This document shows, piece by piece, positions 55,151-63,541 of a stretch of 64,000 bases of DNA; position 1 is the stretch's first letter; every line of letters starts with the position of its first letter. The stretch is from CAVTWS01 sp963738445 (GTDB lineage Bacteria; Actinomycetota; Acidimicrobiia; Acidimicrobiales; SHLQ01): assembly GCA_963738445.1 (NCBI GenBank), contig CAVTWS010000024.1, positions 186,001 to 250,000 on the forward strand, given 5' to 3'. The notes under the pieces are model-generated. The model had not been told where the DNA came from. It saw only the letters and a list, made by a program, of their open reading frames with translations, and searched no databases. The translations under genes and the position numbers were made by a program.

Positions 55151-57401
55151 TCAGTCGGCGTGCAACGCTTCGGCGATCGCTTGCGGGGTCGGGCGGAAGG
55201 CGCCCATGGCGCTCTCCACCGCGACCTCGTGGAGCTCACCGGTCCACGGGAACGGGCACGTGTAGTCGTCGCACACCGGGAACCCGCTGTCCTCACCGAT
55301 GTTGAACGCGGTGCCGCCGTGCTGCCACGCGAACGGGGTCGCCAGGGCTGACTCGGCCTCGCCCACGATGTCGCCGTCGACGGCGATGCTGACCGCGGTG
55401 CCGCCACCGGGGGCGGGCGCCAACCGACCGACGACTTCGTGGGCGCCAGGCTCGAGAGCGTGGCTTCCGTGGGCCACCGTCTGCTCGCTCCCGATCGTCA
55501 CTGCGAACGCGGGCCGGCCGTCGACCACGAACAGCCCGAAACCGCTGTTCCAGTCGCCCAGCGCGGCGAGCACGCCCTCGGCGCCGCCGTCCGGCACGAC
55601 GACTCGGGCCGACACCGTCCCTCCCCCGAGGCCGACGAGCGGGATCATGTCATCGCGCACCCGGCTACCACCGGGGCGGTACACCGCCCGACCGGCCCGC
55701 GGGTAGGGCGGGAACAGGAGGTTGGCCGCGGCAGCGACCAGGCTGTCCTTCAGGGGCAGGACGTTGTTGCGTTCGGCCTCGGCCTGCCACAGCGTCTCGA
55801 GCTCGGCCAGCACCCCGGGGTGCTCGGCGGCCAGGTCGTGCGCCTCGGCGAAGTCGTCGTCGAGCTTGTAGAGATGCCATACGTCGTCGGCGAACTCGCG
55901 GCTGCCCGACAGCAGGCGTTCCTCGTCGGCCACGCCCTGGGACACGTGGTTGGTGGTGGCCTTCCACTCGCCGCGGATGATCGAGCGTGAGCCCAGCATC
56001 TCGAAGTACTGCACCAGCCGCGGCGTCGGCGCGTCAGGGTCGGTGAACGATGCCGCCAGCGAGCCACCGTCGACGTGCTGCTGGGGGATGCCGTCGAGGA
56101 TGTCGGGCAGCGGCACGCCACAGGCGTCGAGGATCGTGGGCATGATGTCCACGATGTGGGCCATCTGGTCGCGCACCCCGCCAGCGTCGGCGATGCCGTC
56201 GGGCCAATGGACGATGAGCGGGCTGCGGGTCCCTCCGAGCCACGTGTATCGCTTCCATAGATGGAACGGCGTATTGCCGGCCCACGCCCAACCCCAGGCG
56301 TAGTGGCTATAGGTGCGGTCGCCGCCCCAGTCGTCGACGTGCTCGAGGTTGCCGGCCACCGACTCGGGGAGCCGGTGGGAGAAGCGGTGCTCGTTCACGG
56401 TCCCGAGCGTTCCCCCCTCGGCACTGGCCCCGTTGTCGGACATGACGAGCACGATCGTGTTGTTGAGCTGGCCCGTCGACCGGAGGTGGTCGAGCACCCG
56501 ACCGATCTGGGCGTCCGTATGGGAGAGGAATCCGGCGAAGGTCTCCTGCATGCGGGCGAACAAGCGGCGCGCGATCGTCGTCGAGGTCGTCCCACGCCGC
56601 GACCCACTCCGGACGCGGCGTGAGCTCGGCGTCTTCCGGAACCACCCCCTCGGCCATTTGCCGGGCGAACGCCCGCTCCCGGAACGCCTCCCACCCGTCG
56701 TCGAACCGTCCCCGGTAGGGCTCGACCCACTCGGGTCGGACGTGGTGAGGTGCATGCATGGCCCCGAACGGCAGGTAGAGGAAGAACGGTTTGGCCGGCG
56801 AGGCCTGGTGCTGGTCCTGGAGGTAGCGGATCGCGGTGTCGGCCAGGTCCTCGGACAGGTGGTAACCCTCCTCCGGAGTGCGAGGCGGGTCGACGTATTG
56901 GTTGTCCTGGACGAGGTTCGGGGTCCACTGGTTGGTGTCGCCCTGAAGGAACCCGTAGTAACGCTCGAACCCCCAGCCGAGTGGCCACGAGTCGAACGGG
57001 CCCGAGTGGGACCGCTCGCCGCCCGGAGTCAGGTGCCACTTGCCGACGACGTAGGCGTTGTACCCGGCCTTCACGAGCGTCCGGGCCAGCGTTCCGGCCG
57101 CCGGCGGGCGGTGGGCGTTGTAGCCGGGGTGATCCTGGGGCATGTCGGCCAGGAAGCCCATGCCGACCGCGTGGTGGTTGCGACCGGTGAGCAGCGCGGC
57201 CCGGCTCGGCGAGCAGATGGCGGTGACGTGGAAGCGGTTGTACCGCAACCCGCCGGCGGCCAGGGCGTCGATGTTGGGGGTATCGATGTCGGAGCCGTAG
57301 CAGCCCAGCTGCCCGAACCCGAGGTCGTCGAACAAGATCACCACGACGTTCGGCGAACCCGGGGGCGCCGACCGGGGCAGGTGATCCATGGCGGTCGTCA
57401 T
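55151..57401 (-). CDS. Arylsulfatase-family sulfatase (frameshifted)
   Basis: The N-terminal frame opens VVVILFDDLGFGQLGCYG and carries the CSPSR motif in ICSPSRAALLTGR, whose Cys would become formylglycine. It continues with YVVGKWHL and breaks near 56562. The next frame resumes with ARMQETFAGFLSHTDAQIGRVL, MSDNGASAEGG and a beta-rich C-terminal region. One missing base in GCGCGCCGC explains the shift. The total is about 750 residues. There is no signal peptide at the ATG at 57401 (GGGGGA upstream), so the enzyme seems cytosolic. No sulfatase-activating enzyme gene is in the window. Confidence 0.87.
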
Positions 57402-57592
57402 GCTGGTCCCCCTGGATGCGCTCAGCCGGAGCGGCCGGCCGAACGGCCGCAGGCGCGGAAGGTAACACAGACGTGGGAGAGGAGCAGGAGGCGCTCGCCG
57501 GCGCTGTCACCCCTCGTCGATAGCGTGAGGTCGGCCCCCGACCTGGTCCTGTATCGACACTTTTCACCCGCCGGTACCTGAACCTGGCCTAC

Positions 57593-57598
57593 TACCAT
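57593..57598 (+). promoter_or_regulatory. Putative -10 element TACCAT for the RHH-AbrB-PIN cluster
   Basis: TACCAT ends 6 nt before the ATG at 57605; no ribosome site lies between them. Confidence 0.45.
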
Positions 57599-57604
57599 CC
57601 GACC

Positions 57605-57952
57605 ATGGTTCAGCGGGACAAGCGGTCGATCTCGCTTCCCCCAGACCTTGCGGCAGCGATCGATCGTGCCGCGGCCGAGGAGGGAACAACGGTGAGCGCG
57701 TGGATCGCGACCACCGCGGCCCAACGCTTGCGTCTCGATGCCGGCCGGCGAGGCATCGCCGAATGGGAGCGGGAGCACGGCGAGTTGAGTGTCGAGGAGA
57801 TGGACGTCGACCGGGCCAAGGCGGTCGTGCAGATCGGCAGGTCACGGCCGTCGAGTATCACCACTACCCGGGCGGCGGCAAGAAATCGGGCTGAGATCCG
57901 AGCGAGGTGTGCTTCCGGTGGATGGCATCAGGTTGGTAGTCTGATGGCATGA
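57605..57952 (+). CDS. Ribbon-helix-helix (CopG-like) antitoxin candidate
   Basis: The 115-residue protein begins MVQRDKRSISLPPDLAAAIDRAAAEEGTTVSAWI, a ribbon-helix-helix motif as in antitoxins. A charged helix follows. The tail beyond residue 80 is low-quality text, and one base off it would read a short KKSG-ending tail, so an indel near 57840 is possible. Its stop overlaps the AbrB-type gene start by 4 bp (ATGA). No toxin gene lies directly beside it; the cluster has the order RHH, AbrB, PIN. Confidence 0.7.
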   Translation: MVQRDKRSISLPPDLAAAIDRAAAEEGTTVSAWIATTAAQRLRLDAGRRGIAEWEREHGELSVEEMDVDRAKAVVQIGRSRPSSITTTRAAARNRAEIRARCASGGWHQVGSLMA

Positions 57953-57967
57953 GATCACCATCCACCG
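57916..57967. promoter_or_regulatory. Nested inverted repeats around the AbrB-type gene start
   Basis: CGGTGGATGG at 57916-57925 and CCATCCACCG at 57958-57967 are a perfect 10-bp inverted repeat. Inside it TGGCATCAG and CTGATGGCA form another with one mismatch, and GATGGCAT occurs twice 22 bp apart. TAGTCT at 57937-57942 ends 6 nt before the ATG at 57949. The arrangement fits an autoregulated antitoxin operator and could also form an mRNA hairpin. Confidence 0.5.
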
Positions 57968-58209
57968 CAGTGGTGAAAGTCGATCGGCAAGGGCGGCTCG
58001 TGCTGCCGCAGGGCTTTCGTGAGGACTTGACGACCACACCGGGCGAAGTCGTCTTGACTCAGACGGACGAGGGAGTCTTGATCACATCGCTTCCAGCCCA
58101 CGGGAATGTGGGGACGGGTGACGACGGGCTACCGGTACTTCGCCTCGGACGCCGCGTCACGAACGATCAGGTCGCGGCGGCGATCGACGCCGAGCGAGGC
58201 TCTCGTTGA
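57949..58209 (+). CDS. AbrB/SpoVT-family antitoxin
   Basis: The 86-residue protein shows the swapped-hairpin AbrB pattern: AVVKVDRQGRLVLPQGFRED then GEVVLTQTDEGVLI. Proteins of this group are antitoxins for PIN-domain toxins. Its stop overlaps the start of the following PIN gene (TTGA) by 4 bp. It probably binds the inverted repeats around its own start. Confidence 0.85.
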   Translation: MRSPSTAVVKVDRQGRLVLPQGFREDLTTTPGEVVLTQTDEGVLITSLPAHGNVGTGDDGLPVLRLGRRVTNDQVAAAIDAERGSR

Positions 58210-58599
58210 TCGACACGTCGGCGCTCCTCGCCGCCCTGATCGAGGATCACGAGCTCCACCGTGTCTCTCGGCCGGCGCTCACCGCGTCGACCCGAGTCCC
58301 GGTGATCGTGCTGGCGGAGACGTTCTCGCAGTTGCGCCGCACGTTCGGCCAGTCGGCGCCGAGCGCCGCGAGACTGCTGGCCCCGTGGGCAGATCCGGCC
58401 CGGCTGATCCCGACCACCGCGGAGGCGGCAGCCGCAGTGCTCGGCCGTGCCGCCGAACTCGACCTCGGCGGCAACATCCACGACGCGGCTGATCGCGCAG
58501 GCGTGCAAGGAGGCCGACGTCCCATTGGCCACCTGCGACGGCCGGCAGCACCGCATCGCTCTGGCGCTCGGTGTACGCAGCAGCTACCTCGTCGCCTGA
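58206..58599 (+). CDS. PIN-domain toxin, VapC-like (frameshifted)
   Basis: The TTG start gives MIDTSALLAALI, with the first PIN Asp. The acidic Glu appears in VIVLAETFSQLRR. Near 58490 one base seems lost in CGACGCGGCTG; corrected, the frame reads LIAQACKEADVPLATCDGRQHRIALALGV, with the fourth Asp (CDGR), and stops at 58599. All family motifs exist across the join, so the gene may be intact in the organism. It pairs with the overlapping AbrB-type antitoxin. Confidence 0.8.
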
Positions 58600-58611
58600 C
58601 TGCCCACCACC

Positions 58612-58617
58612 TACAGT
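58612..58617 (+). promoter_or_regulatory. Putative -10 element TACAGT for the 2OG-Fe(II) oxygenase gene
   Basis: TACAGT ends 6 nt before the GTG at 58624. The intervening bases are GCCCCC, with no ribosome site. Confidence 0.5.
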
Positions 58618-58623
58618 GCCCCC

Positions 58624-59541
58624 GTGGACGTCGTGGACCTCCAGGGCCGCCCGAACGAAGTCGCACGCTCGATCGACCAGGCCTGCCAGGACGTCGGCTT
58701 CTTCGCCGTCGCCGGTCACGGTGTCGACCAGTCGCTGGTTCGGGCGGTCGTCGCCACGGCGGAGGCCTTCTTCGCTGAGCCGCTGGACGTCAAGCTCCAG
58801 GCGCGCCATCACGATCCGAGCCACCCCTATGGCTATTTCCCGATGGCGTCCGAGGCGCTGGCCCGCTCGACGGGTGCGACGGCGCCGCCCGACCTGAAGG
58901 AGAGCTTCAACCTCGCCCCGCCGTTCGAACACCGCGACGACACCGGCCGGTTCGGTGGCGTGGCCCGGATCTGGCCCGCCATCGACGGCTTCGAGGCCGT
59001 CTGGACGGCCTACTACGACGCCATGGTGCTGCTCGCCGACCGCCTCCTCGACCATATGGCCGATGCGCTGGCGGTGGATCGCGCGGTCTTTCGCGATCGG
59101 ACACGCCGGCACATGAGCGCACTACGGGCGGCGAGCTATCCGCCTCTCACCGATGCGCCGGTGCCTGGTCAGCTCCGGGCCGGCGCCCACACCGACTACG
59201 GCACCCTGACGATCCTCCTGCCGGGTGAGGGAAGCGGCGGGCTCGAGATCTTGACGCCGGCCGGATCGTGGGTGCGCGTCCGGCCGGTACCAGGAGCGTT
59301 CGTCGTCAACATCGGCGATCTCATGGCCCGGTGGACCGACGATCGTTGGCGGTCGACCCTTCACCGGGTGGCCTTGCCGACCGACGACGTGGCGAGCACA
59401 GAGCGCCGGCTCTCCCTCGCCTTCTTCCACCAGCCCGACTGGGACGCCGAGATCACCAGCCTGAGTGGGCGCACGAGGTACCCCACGATCCGCTTCGGCG
59501 ACTGGCTCACGTCGAAGTTCAGCGCCGCCTCCAACGTCTAG
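58624..59541 (+). CDS. 2-oxoglutarate/Fe(II)-dependent dioxygenase, isopenicillin N synthase-like
   Basis: The 305-residue protein has the N-terminal DIOX_N type block ACQDVGFFAVAGHGVD, the iron ligands HTD (GAHTDYGTLTILL) and His in STLHRV, and the 2OG-binding RLSLAFF with Arg. The family oxidises small molecules with O2 and 2-oxoglutarate. The GTG start has a -10 box at the leaderless position. It is followed 9 bp later by the SDR gene, whose own -10 box overlaps this stop codon. Confidence 0.9.
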   Translation: MDVVDLQGRPNEVARSIDQACQDVGFFAVAGHGVDQSLVRAVVATAEAFFAEPLDVKLQARHHDPSHPYGYFPMASEALARSTGATAPPDLKESFNLAPPFEHRDDTGRFGGVARIWPAIDGFEAVWTAYYDAMVLLADRLLDHMADALAVDRAVFRDRTRRHMSALRAASYPPLTDAPVPGQLRAGAHTDYGTLTILLPGEGSGGLEILTPAGSWVRVRPVPGAFVVNIGDLMARWTDDRWRSTLHRVALPTDDVASTERRLSLAFFHQPDWDAEITSLSGRTRYPTIRFGDWLTSKFSAASNV

Positions 59542-59544
59542 CGT
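59539..59544 (+). promoter_or_regulatory. Putative -10 element TAGCGT overlapping a stop codon
   Basis: TAGCGT uses the TAG stop of the oxygenase gene (59539-59541) and ends 6 nt before the ATG at 59551. The SDR gene may thus have its own leaderless promoter despite the 9-bp gap. Confidence 0.45.
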
Positions 59545-59550
59545 CCCGTC

Positions 59551-60423
59551 ATGGCCAATCTGAGACGTGCGGTGATCGACCGGGGGCTCGTCGAGGGGCG
59601 GCGGATCGTGGTGACGGGAGCCAACTCCGGGCTCGGGCGTGCGACGGTCGACCTGCTCCTGGGTCTCGGGGCCGACCTGGTGATGACGGCGCGCCGGCTC
59701 GAGGTGAGCGAGGTGGTTGCCGGCGAGCTGCGGCGGCTGCATCCTTCGGCGAACCTCGAGTGCGTCCACCTGAACCTCTCGGATCCTTCGTCGGTCGACG
59801 AGGCGGCGACGCAGATCCTCGAAGGCCCGGTCGACGTGCTGGTGAACAACGCCGGTGGCATGGCCGATGGCACGCTCGAGGCGATGTTCGTGGGCAACGT
59901 GCTGGGGCACCACCAGCTCACCCGGGCCCTGCTGCCCGCTCTGGTCGCCGCGCACGGCAAGGTCGTCGTCCTCTCCAGCAAGGGCCACACGAGTGCGGTG
60001 CTGCCCGCTCCCGGCGAGAGCCTTGCGGAGCTCATCGCGTCGGGCCGAGGCAGCAGCATCGGCAAGTACGGCTTCACCAAGCTCTGCGGCATCTGGCACG
60101 CCATGGGGCTGGACCAGCGACACCACGCCGACGGCCTGCGCACCTACGCGGTTCACCCCGGGGGCATTGCCACTGAGGGCTTCGACAAGACCCAAGGCCT
60201 GCCGTTCTACGAGCGCTGGGGCTCGACCCTGTACAAGAAGCTGCTCGCCGAGAAGGACGTGTCGCTGGGAGCCCAGACGACCCTGCACTGCATCGGGAAC
60301 CCCGAGGCTGACCACGAGTCGAGCAGGTACTACGACAACTGCGCGCTCGCGACGCCGAAGTACTGCGACGACCCGGAGCGCATCACCGAGCTGTTCGCCC
60401 TGTGCGACCAGCGCCTGGCCTGA
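59551..60423 (+). CDS. SDR family oxidoreductase, retinol-dehydrogenase-like
   Basis: The 290-residue SDR has the NAD(P) motif TGANSGLGRA (residues 22-31), NNAGG, a Ser in VLSSKGH and catalytic YGFTK. An Arg after the first strand (MTARR) favours NADP. The long C-terminal region resembles retinol dehydrogenase or WW-domain oxidoreductase-like members. It lies 9 bp downstream of the dioxygenase gene and may act with it. Confidence 0.9.
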   Translation: MANLRRAVIDRGLVEGRRIVVTGANSGLGRATVDLLLGLGADLVMTARRLEVSEVVAGELRRLHPSANLECVHLNLSDPSSVDEAATQILEGPVDVLVNNAGGMADGTLEAMFVGNVLGHHQLTRALLPALVAAHGKVVVLSSKGHTSAVLPAPGESLAELIASGRGSSIGKYGFTKLCGIWHAMGLDQRHHADGLRTYAVHPGGIATEGFDKTQGLPFYERWGSTLYKKLLAEKDVSLGAQTTLHCIGNPEADHESSRYYDNCALATPKYCDDPERITELFALCDQRLA

Positions 60424-60456
60424 GCCAGCGGTACCGGGCACGACCCCGGCAAGGGC

Positions 60457-60660
60457 TCAGGCGGGCGCCAGGGCCAGAGGCAGGTTGGAGAGACCGCGCA
60501 CGTTGCTCGAGTAGGCCCGCTGGATGGGCTGGCGCAGCTCGTAGTCGGGGAACCGGGCCAGGCGCTCCTCGAAGGCGTCGGCGCCGCCCTGGCCCGCCTG
60601 GAGACCCGCATCCCCGCTGCCACGGCCCGGTGCCGGTTCGGTCGTAGCGGTTGGTGAGCA
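60457..60660 (-). pseudogene. Cytochrome P450 C-terminal remnant
   Basis: The minus-strand frame ending at 60457 reads ADAFEERLARFPDYELR, then RAYSSNVRGLSNLPLAL, which matches the last about 45 residues of bacterial P450s. Upstream text is degenerate: a possible relic of the heme loop (GTGPWQRGCG) lacks the normal FGxGxHxCxG, and no helix K or I motif is seen before 60800. I read it as a decayed or truncated gene end. The alternative is a small unrelated ORF. Confidence 0.5.
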
Positions 60661-61066
60661 GCGGACGGCCGGCGAGCCAGTTGTGATCCGGGTAGGTCCG
60701 GAGTAGCCCACAACGGGGGTCGAACCTCCTCGGTTCCCTGCGGCCGGTCAGCCACCCGTAGGGCGATCAGGCCGACCATGAACGCGGGGCCAGAGCTTCA
60801 ACGGCTCGGCGATTTCGTTGAAGCTCCCGTCGGCAGGTCCAGAGATCGTTGATGCTCCCCGGCCGACGGAGCCGTCGACAGGCTCCGATCTCGTCAGGCG
60901 TCCTTACCCGTCACCGGGTCGTAGCCCGGGAACACCCTCAGCTCCCACGCCGACCCCGCTGCCGCATGAAGCCCTTCATCTCTGCCCCTTCCCCGTGGTC
61001 GAGATGCTGCCATGTTCGGTCAGACGTTCATTGGCATCTCATTGGCAAGAGGGCCGGGAAACGGCG
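60661..61066. other. Intergenic stretch without supported genes
   Basis: This 406-bp stretch holds a strong hairpin (60793-60826) and possible degraded sequence upstream of the P450 remnant, but no open frame with protein-like composition that I can support. A frame that seems to run through it and across tRNA-Glu is spurious. Confidence 0.6.
60793..60826. terminator. Perfect 11-bp hairpin
   Basis: GAGCTTCAACG at 60793-60803 and CGTTGAAGCTC at 60816-60826 pair perfectly around a 12-nt loop. No T-run follows on either strand, so termination is a guess; an operator or RNA element is an alternative. Confidence 0.4.
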
Positions 61067-61090
61067 AGAGCCACTCCGAGGAGTGGCTCT
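61067..61090 (-). terminator. Hairpin terminator after tRNA-Glu
   Basis: AGAGCCACTCC and GGAGTGGCTCT are exact inverse complements with almost no loop. It lies 17 bp downstream of the tRNA-Glu 3' end (minus strand) and is followed by CGCCGTTT. Confidence 0.6.
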
Positions 61091-61107
61091 GCGCGGGATC
61101 GTTGGAG

Positions 61108-61180
61108 TACCCCGTACGGGATTCGAACCCGTGCCACCACCTTGAGAGGGTGGCGTCCTAGGCCGCTAGACGAACGGGGC
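61108..61180 (-). tRNA. tRNA-Glu (anticodon CTC)
   Basis: The 73-nt gene folds as a cloverleaf. Acceptor GCCCCGT pairs with ACGGGGT (first pair G-T). The anticodon stem CCACC/GGTGG holds loop CTCTCAA with anticodon CTC. The T-arm is GGGTTCGAATCCC. No CCA is encoded. Confidence 0.93.
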
Positions 61181-61271
61181 GGGCCTGCTGGCCTGATGAC
61201 CAAGCGGCAGCAGTGTAACTGTCGCAGCGGGCGCCGCCACCCTTCGGGGCCGCGGCGTGCCTCACAACGTC

Positions 61272-61303
61272 AGAGAGGCTGCACCAGACGGCGCAGCCTC
61301 TCT
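61272..61303 (-). terminator. Hairpin terminator after tRNA-Gln
   Basis: AGAGAGGCTGC at 61272-61282 and GCAGCCTCTCT at 61293-61303 form a perfect 11-bp stem with a 10-nt loop, 9 bp past the tRNA-Gln 3' end on the minus strand. GACGTTGTG follows. Confidence 0.6.
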
Positions 61304-61312
61304 GTCCTCGAG

Positions 61313-61384
61313 CTCGGGGGGGAGGACTTGAACCCCCAATAGATGGACCAGAACCACCTGTGTTGCCAATTACACCACCCCCGA
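61313..61384 (-). tRNA. tRNA-Gln (anticodon CTG)
   Basis: The 72-nt gene has acceptor TCGGGGG pairing with CCCCCGA, the D-arm GGTGTAATTGG, anticodon loop TTCTGGT with CTG, and T-loop TTCAAGT. The discriminator is G. No CCA is encoded. Confidence 0.92.
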
Positions 61385-61444
61385 AGGGCACCGAACACTG
61401 TAGCGACCAGAGCTCGACGCGCCACGCCGATTCGTGGTCCGCGG

Positions 61445-62080
61445 TCAGAACCAGGCGTGGAGCCTGCGATACCCGACGATCCGTCCCGCCGACACGGCCA
61501 TGGCTTCCCGGGTCAGCTGCCGGAAGGACGACGTGCCCTCGACCGGTGTCGCCCGAGCGTCGAGGCCCACCTCACCGGCGACCTGCAGCGACCGGAACGA
61601 GTGGTACGGATCGGTGACGAGAAGGACGGAGTCGAGGCCGAGGGCGTCCAGCTGGCGGGCGGTGGCCGCCAGCTCCTCGTAGGTGTCGATGCCATCGGTG
61701 ATGACGAGGATGTCCGCGTCGGGCACTCCCTGACCGAGCAGGTATCGATAGCCGGCGAAGCCCTGGGTGAACCGGTCGCCCTCCTGGTTGGCGCCCGTCG
61801 TGACGATGAGCTCAGCCCAGCCGTCCTGATACAACTCCAACGCGCGGTCGAGGCGGGCCCGCAACACTGGCGACGGTTCGCCGTCGTACTGCGCCGCGCC
61901 GAGCACCACGATCGCATCGGAAGGTCGCGGGTCCTCGCCGTCTGTCGCCGCCCACACCTGGACGAACGTGATCGCCCCGTAGAGCACGAGGAATCCCAGG
62001 ACACCGATCGTTCCCCGCACGATCCGGCGCGGCCAGCGTGAGCGATCTGCCGCTTTCGGCCGACGACCGGCGAGCTTCAC
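61445..62080 (-). CDS. YdcF/SanA-like (DUF218) membrane-anchored protein
   Basis: The 211-residue protein has one N-terminal membrane helix (GTIGVLGFLVLYGAITFV) and a DUF218 domain: SDAIVVLGAAQYDGEPSPVLRARLDRAL, IVTTGAN, then LLVTDPYHSFRSLQVAGEVG. The family includes ElyC and SanA, linked to envelope integrity, but the reaction is not known. The GTG start overlaps the gltX stop by 4 bp (GTGA). Confidence 0.87.
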   Translation of the reverse strand: MKLAGRRPKAADRSRWPRRIVRGTIGVLGFLVLYGAITFVQVWAATDGEDPRPSDAIVVLGAAQYDGEPSPVLRARLDRALELYQDGWAELIVTTGANQEGDRFTQGFAGYRYLLGQGVPDADILVITDGIDTYEELAATARQLDALGLDSVLLVTDPYHSFRSLQVAGEVGLDARATPVEGTSSFRQLTREAMAVSAGRIVGYRRLHAWF

Positions 62081-63492
62081 GTACCTGCCTGAAGCCCGGC
62101 GATCGCCGTGTGAAGTCGTCCGATCACCACCGACCGCTCCATCAGCGACAGCGCGCCGAACAGGGGCAGCCCGGCCTGGCGCCCCGTCACCGCCACCCGA
62201 ACCGGCACCTGCGACCGGACCCCCAACTCGTCGCCCACGCCGAGCACCGCAGCACCGATGGCCTCACCGGTCCACTCGCACGCGGCGAGCCGCTCCGCCA
62301 CCAAGGCGAGGACCGGGGTGACATCGCCTTTGCTGGTGACTTTGGCCCACGCCGTGGCGGTGTCGGAGTCGTCCGGGGCCTGATCGCCGAACATCCAGCC
62401 GATCAAGGCCGGGATGTCCGCCAGCCTGGTCGTGCGCTCCTGGATGTCGGGAGCCAGGGCGGCGAAGGCCTCGGGGTTCCACACGTCACGATCCCAGGCC
62501 ACGACGGCGGTCGGCCCCGTCAGCCACGGCTGGCTCCGCTCCACGAACTCCGCCGCGGGTAGCGCCCGGATGTACACCTCGTTGAAATGGTCGAGCTTCA
62601 CCACGTCGAAGAACGCCGGCGCCTTGTTCACGTCCGCCAGCTCGAACTGCGCCACGATCTCCTCGATCGGGCGGATCTCGACCCCGTCGGAGGCTCCCCA
62701 CCCGAGGGTGGCGAGATAGTTGACGAGCGCTTCGGGGAGGTAGCCGCGGTCGAGGTAGTCGCCAAGGGCGACGTCGTCGCGGCGTTTGGAGAGCTTCTTG
62801 CGTTGGGCGTTGACGAGCAACGGAAGGTGCGCATACCGCGGCGGCGACGTGCACCCGAGCGCATCCATGATGAGGCGGACCTTGGGCGTGGTGTTGAGCA
62901 GGTCCTCACCGCGGATGGCGTGGGTGATGGCCATGTCGAGATCGTCGACGGCGTTGGCGACCAGGAACACCGGCGAACCATCGCTCCGCCGCAGGACGAA
63001 ATCCTCGAGGTCGGCGTGTGCGAACTCGACCCGGCCGCGGATCACGTCATCGACCACGGTGACCCCGGTGTCGGGCACGGCGAACCGGACCACATGGCCC
63101 GGCCCGTCGACGAGGGCGCGATCCCGGCAGTGACGGTCGTAGCCGGACTTGTGCTCATCGGTGCGGCGCGCCGCGACGGCCTCTTGCGTGCAGTCGCAGA
63201 AGTACGCCTGCCCGGCGGTCACCATACGATCGACCGCGTCGCGGTACAGGTGGCCCCGCTCGGACTGGTAATACGGCCCTTCGTCCCACGTCAGTCCCAG
63301 GGTGCGCAAAGGGCCGAGGATCGCCTCGATGAGTTCCGGGCGGCTGCGAGCTTCGTCGGTGTCTTCGATGCGGAGGATGAACGTGCCGCCGGTGTGGCGC
63401 GCCACCAACCAGTTGAACAACGCCGATCGGGCGCCGCCGACGTGCAGGTAGCCGGTCGGGGAGGGAGCGAAACGCACACGGGGAGTCGACAT
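62077..63492 (-). CDS. gltX: Glutamyl-tRNA synthetase
   Basis: The 471-residue class I synthetase has the HIGH-like motif PSPTGYLHVGGARSAL (residues 11-26) and the KMSKS-like motif KKLSKRRDD, plus an anticodon-binding C-terminal half. It charges tRNA-Glu and, in bacteria without GlnRS, often also tRNA-Gln, followed by amidation. Its ATG lies 8 nt after TAGCCT. It leads a minus-strand run gltX, ydcF-like, tRNA-Gln, tRNA-Glu, so its two possible substrates lie directly downstream. Confidence 0.94.
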   Translation of the reverse strand: MSTPRVRFAPSPTGYLHVGGARSALFNWLVARHTGGTFILRIEDTDEARSRPELIEAILGPLRTLGLTWDEGPYYQSERGHLYRDAVDRMVTAGQAYFCDCTQEAVAARRTDEHKSGYDRHCRDRALVDGPGHVVRFAVPDTGVTVVDDVIRGRVEFAHADLEDFVLRRSDGSPVFLVANAVDDLDMAITHAIRGEDLLNTTPKVRLIMDALGCTSPPRYAHLPLLVNAQRKKLSKRRDDVALGDYLDRGYLPEALVNYLATLGWGASDGVEIRPIEEIVAQFELADVNKAPAFFDVVKLDHFNEVYIRALPAAEFVERSQPWLTGPTAVVAWDRDVWNPEAFAALAPDIQERTTRLADIPALIGWMFGDQAPDDSDTATAWAKVTSKGDVTPVLALVAERLAACEWTGEAIGAAVLGVGDELGVRSQVPVRVAVTGRQAGLPLFGALSLMERSVVIGRLHTAIAGLQAGT

Positions 63493-63500
63493 CGTTCCCG

Positions 63501-63506
63501 AGGCTA
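63501..63506 (-). promoter_or_regulatory. Putative -10 element TAGCCT (minus strand) of gltX
   Basis: TAGCCT on the minus strand ends 8 nt before the gltX ATG at 63492; no ribosome site is visible. Confidence 0.35.
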
Positions 63507-63541
63507 GCGACGCTCGACGCCACCCGGAATTCGGCGAGCAA

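Noticed and set aside
60818..61342. An open frame running through both the intergenic region and tRNA-Glu
   Set aside because: It overlaps a clear tRNA gene and two terminator-like hairpins and its translation has no protein-like pattern.
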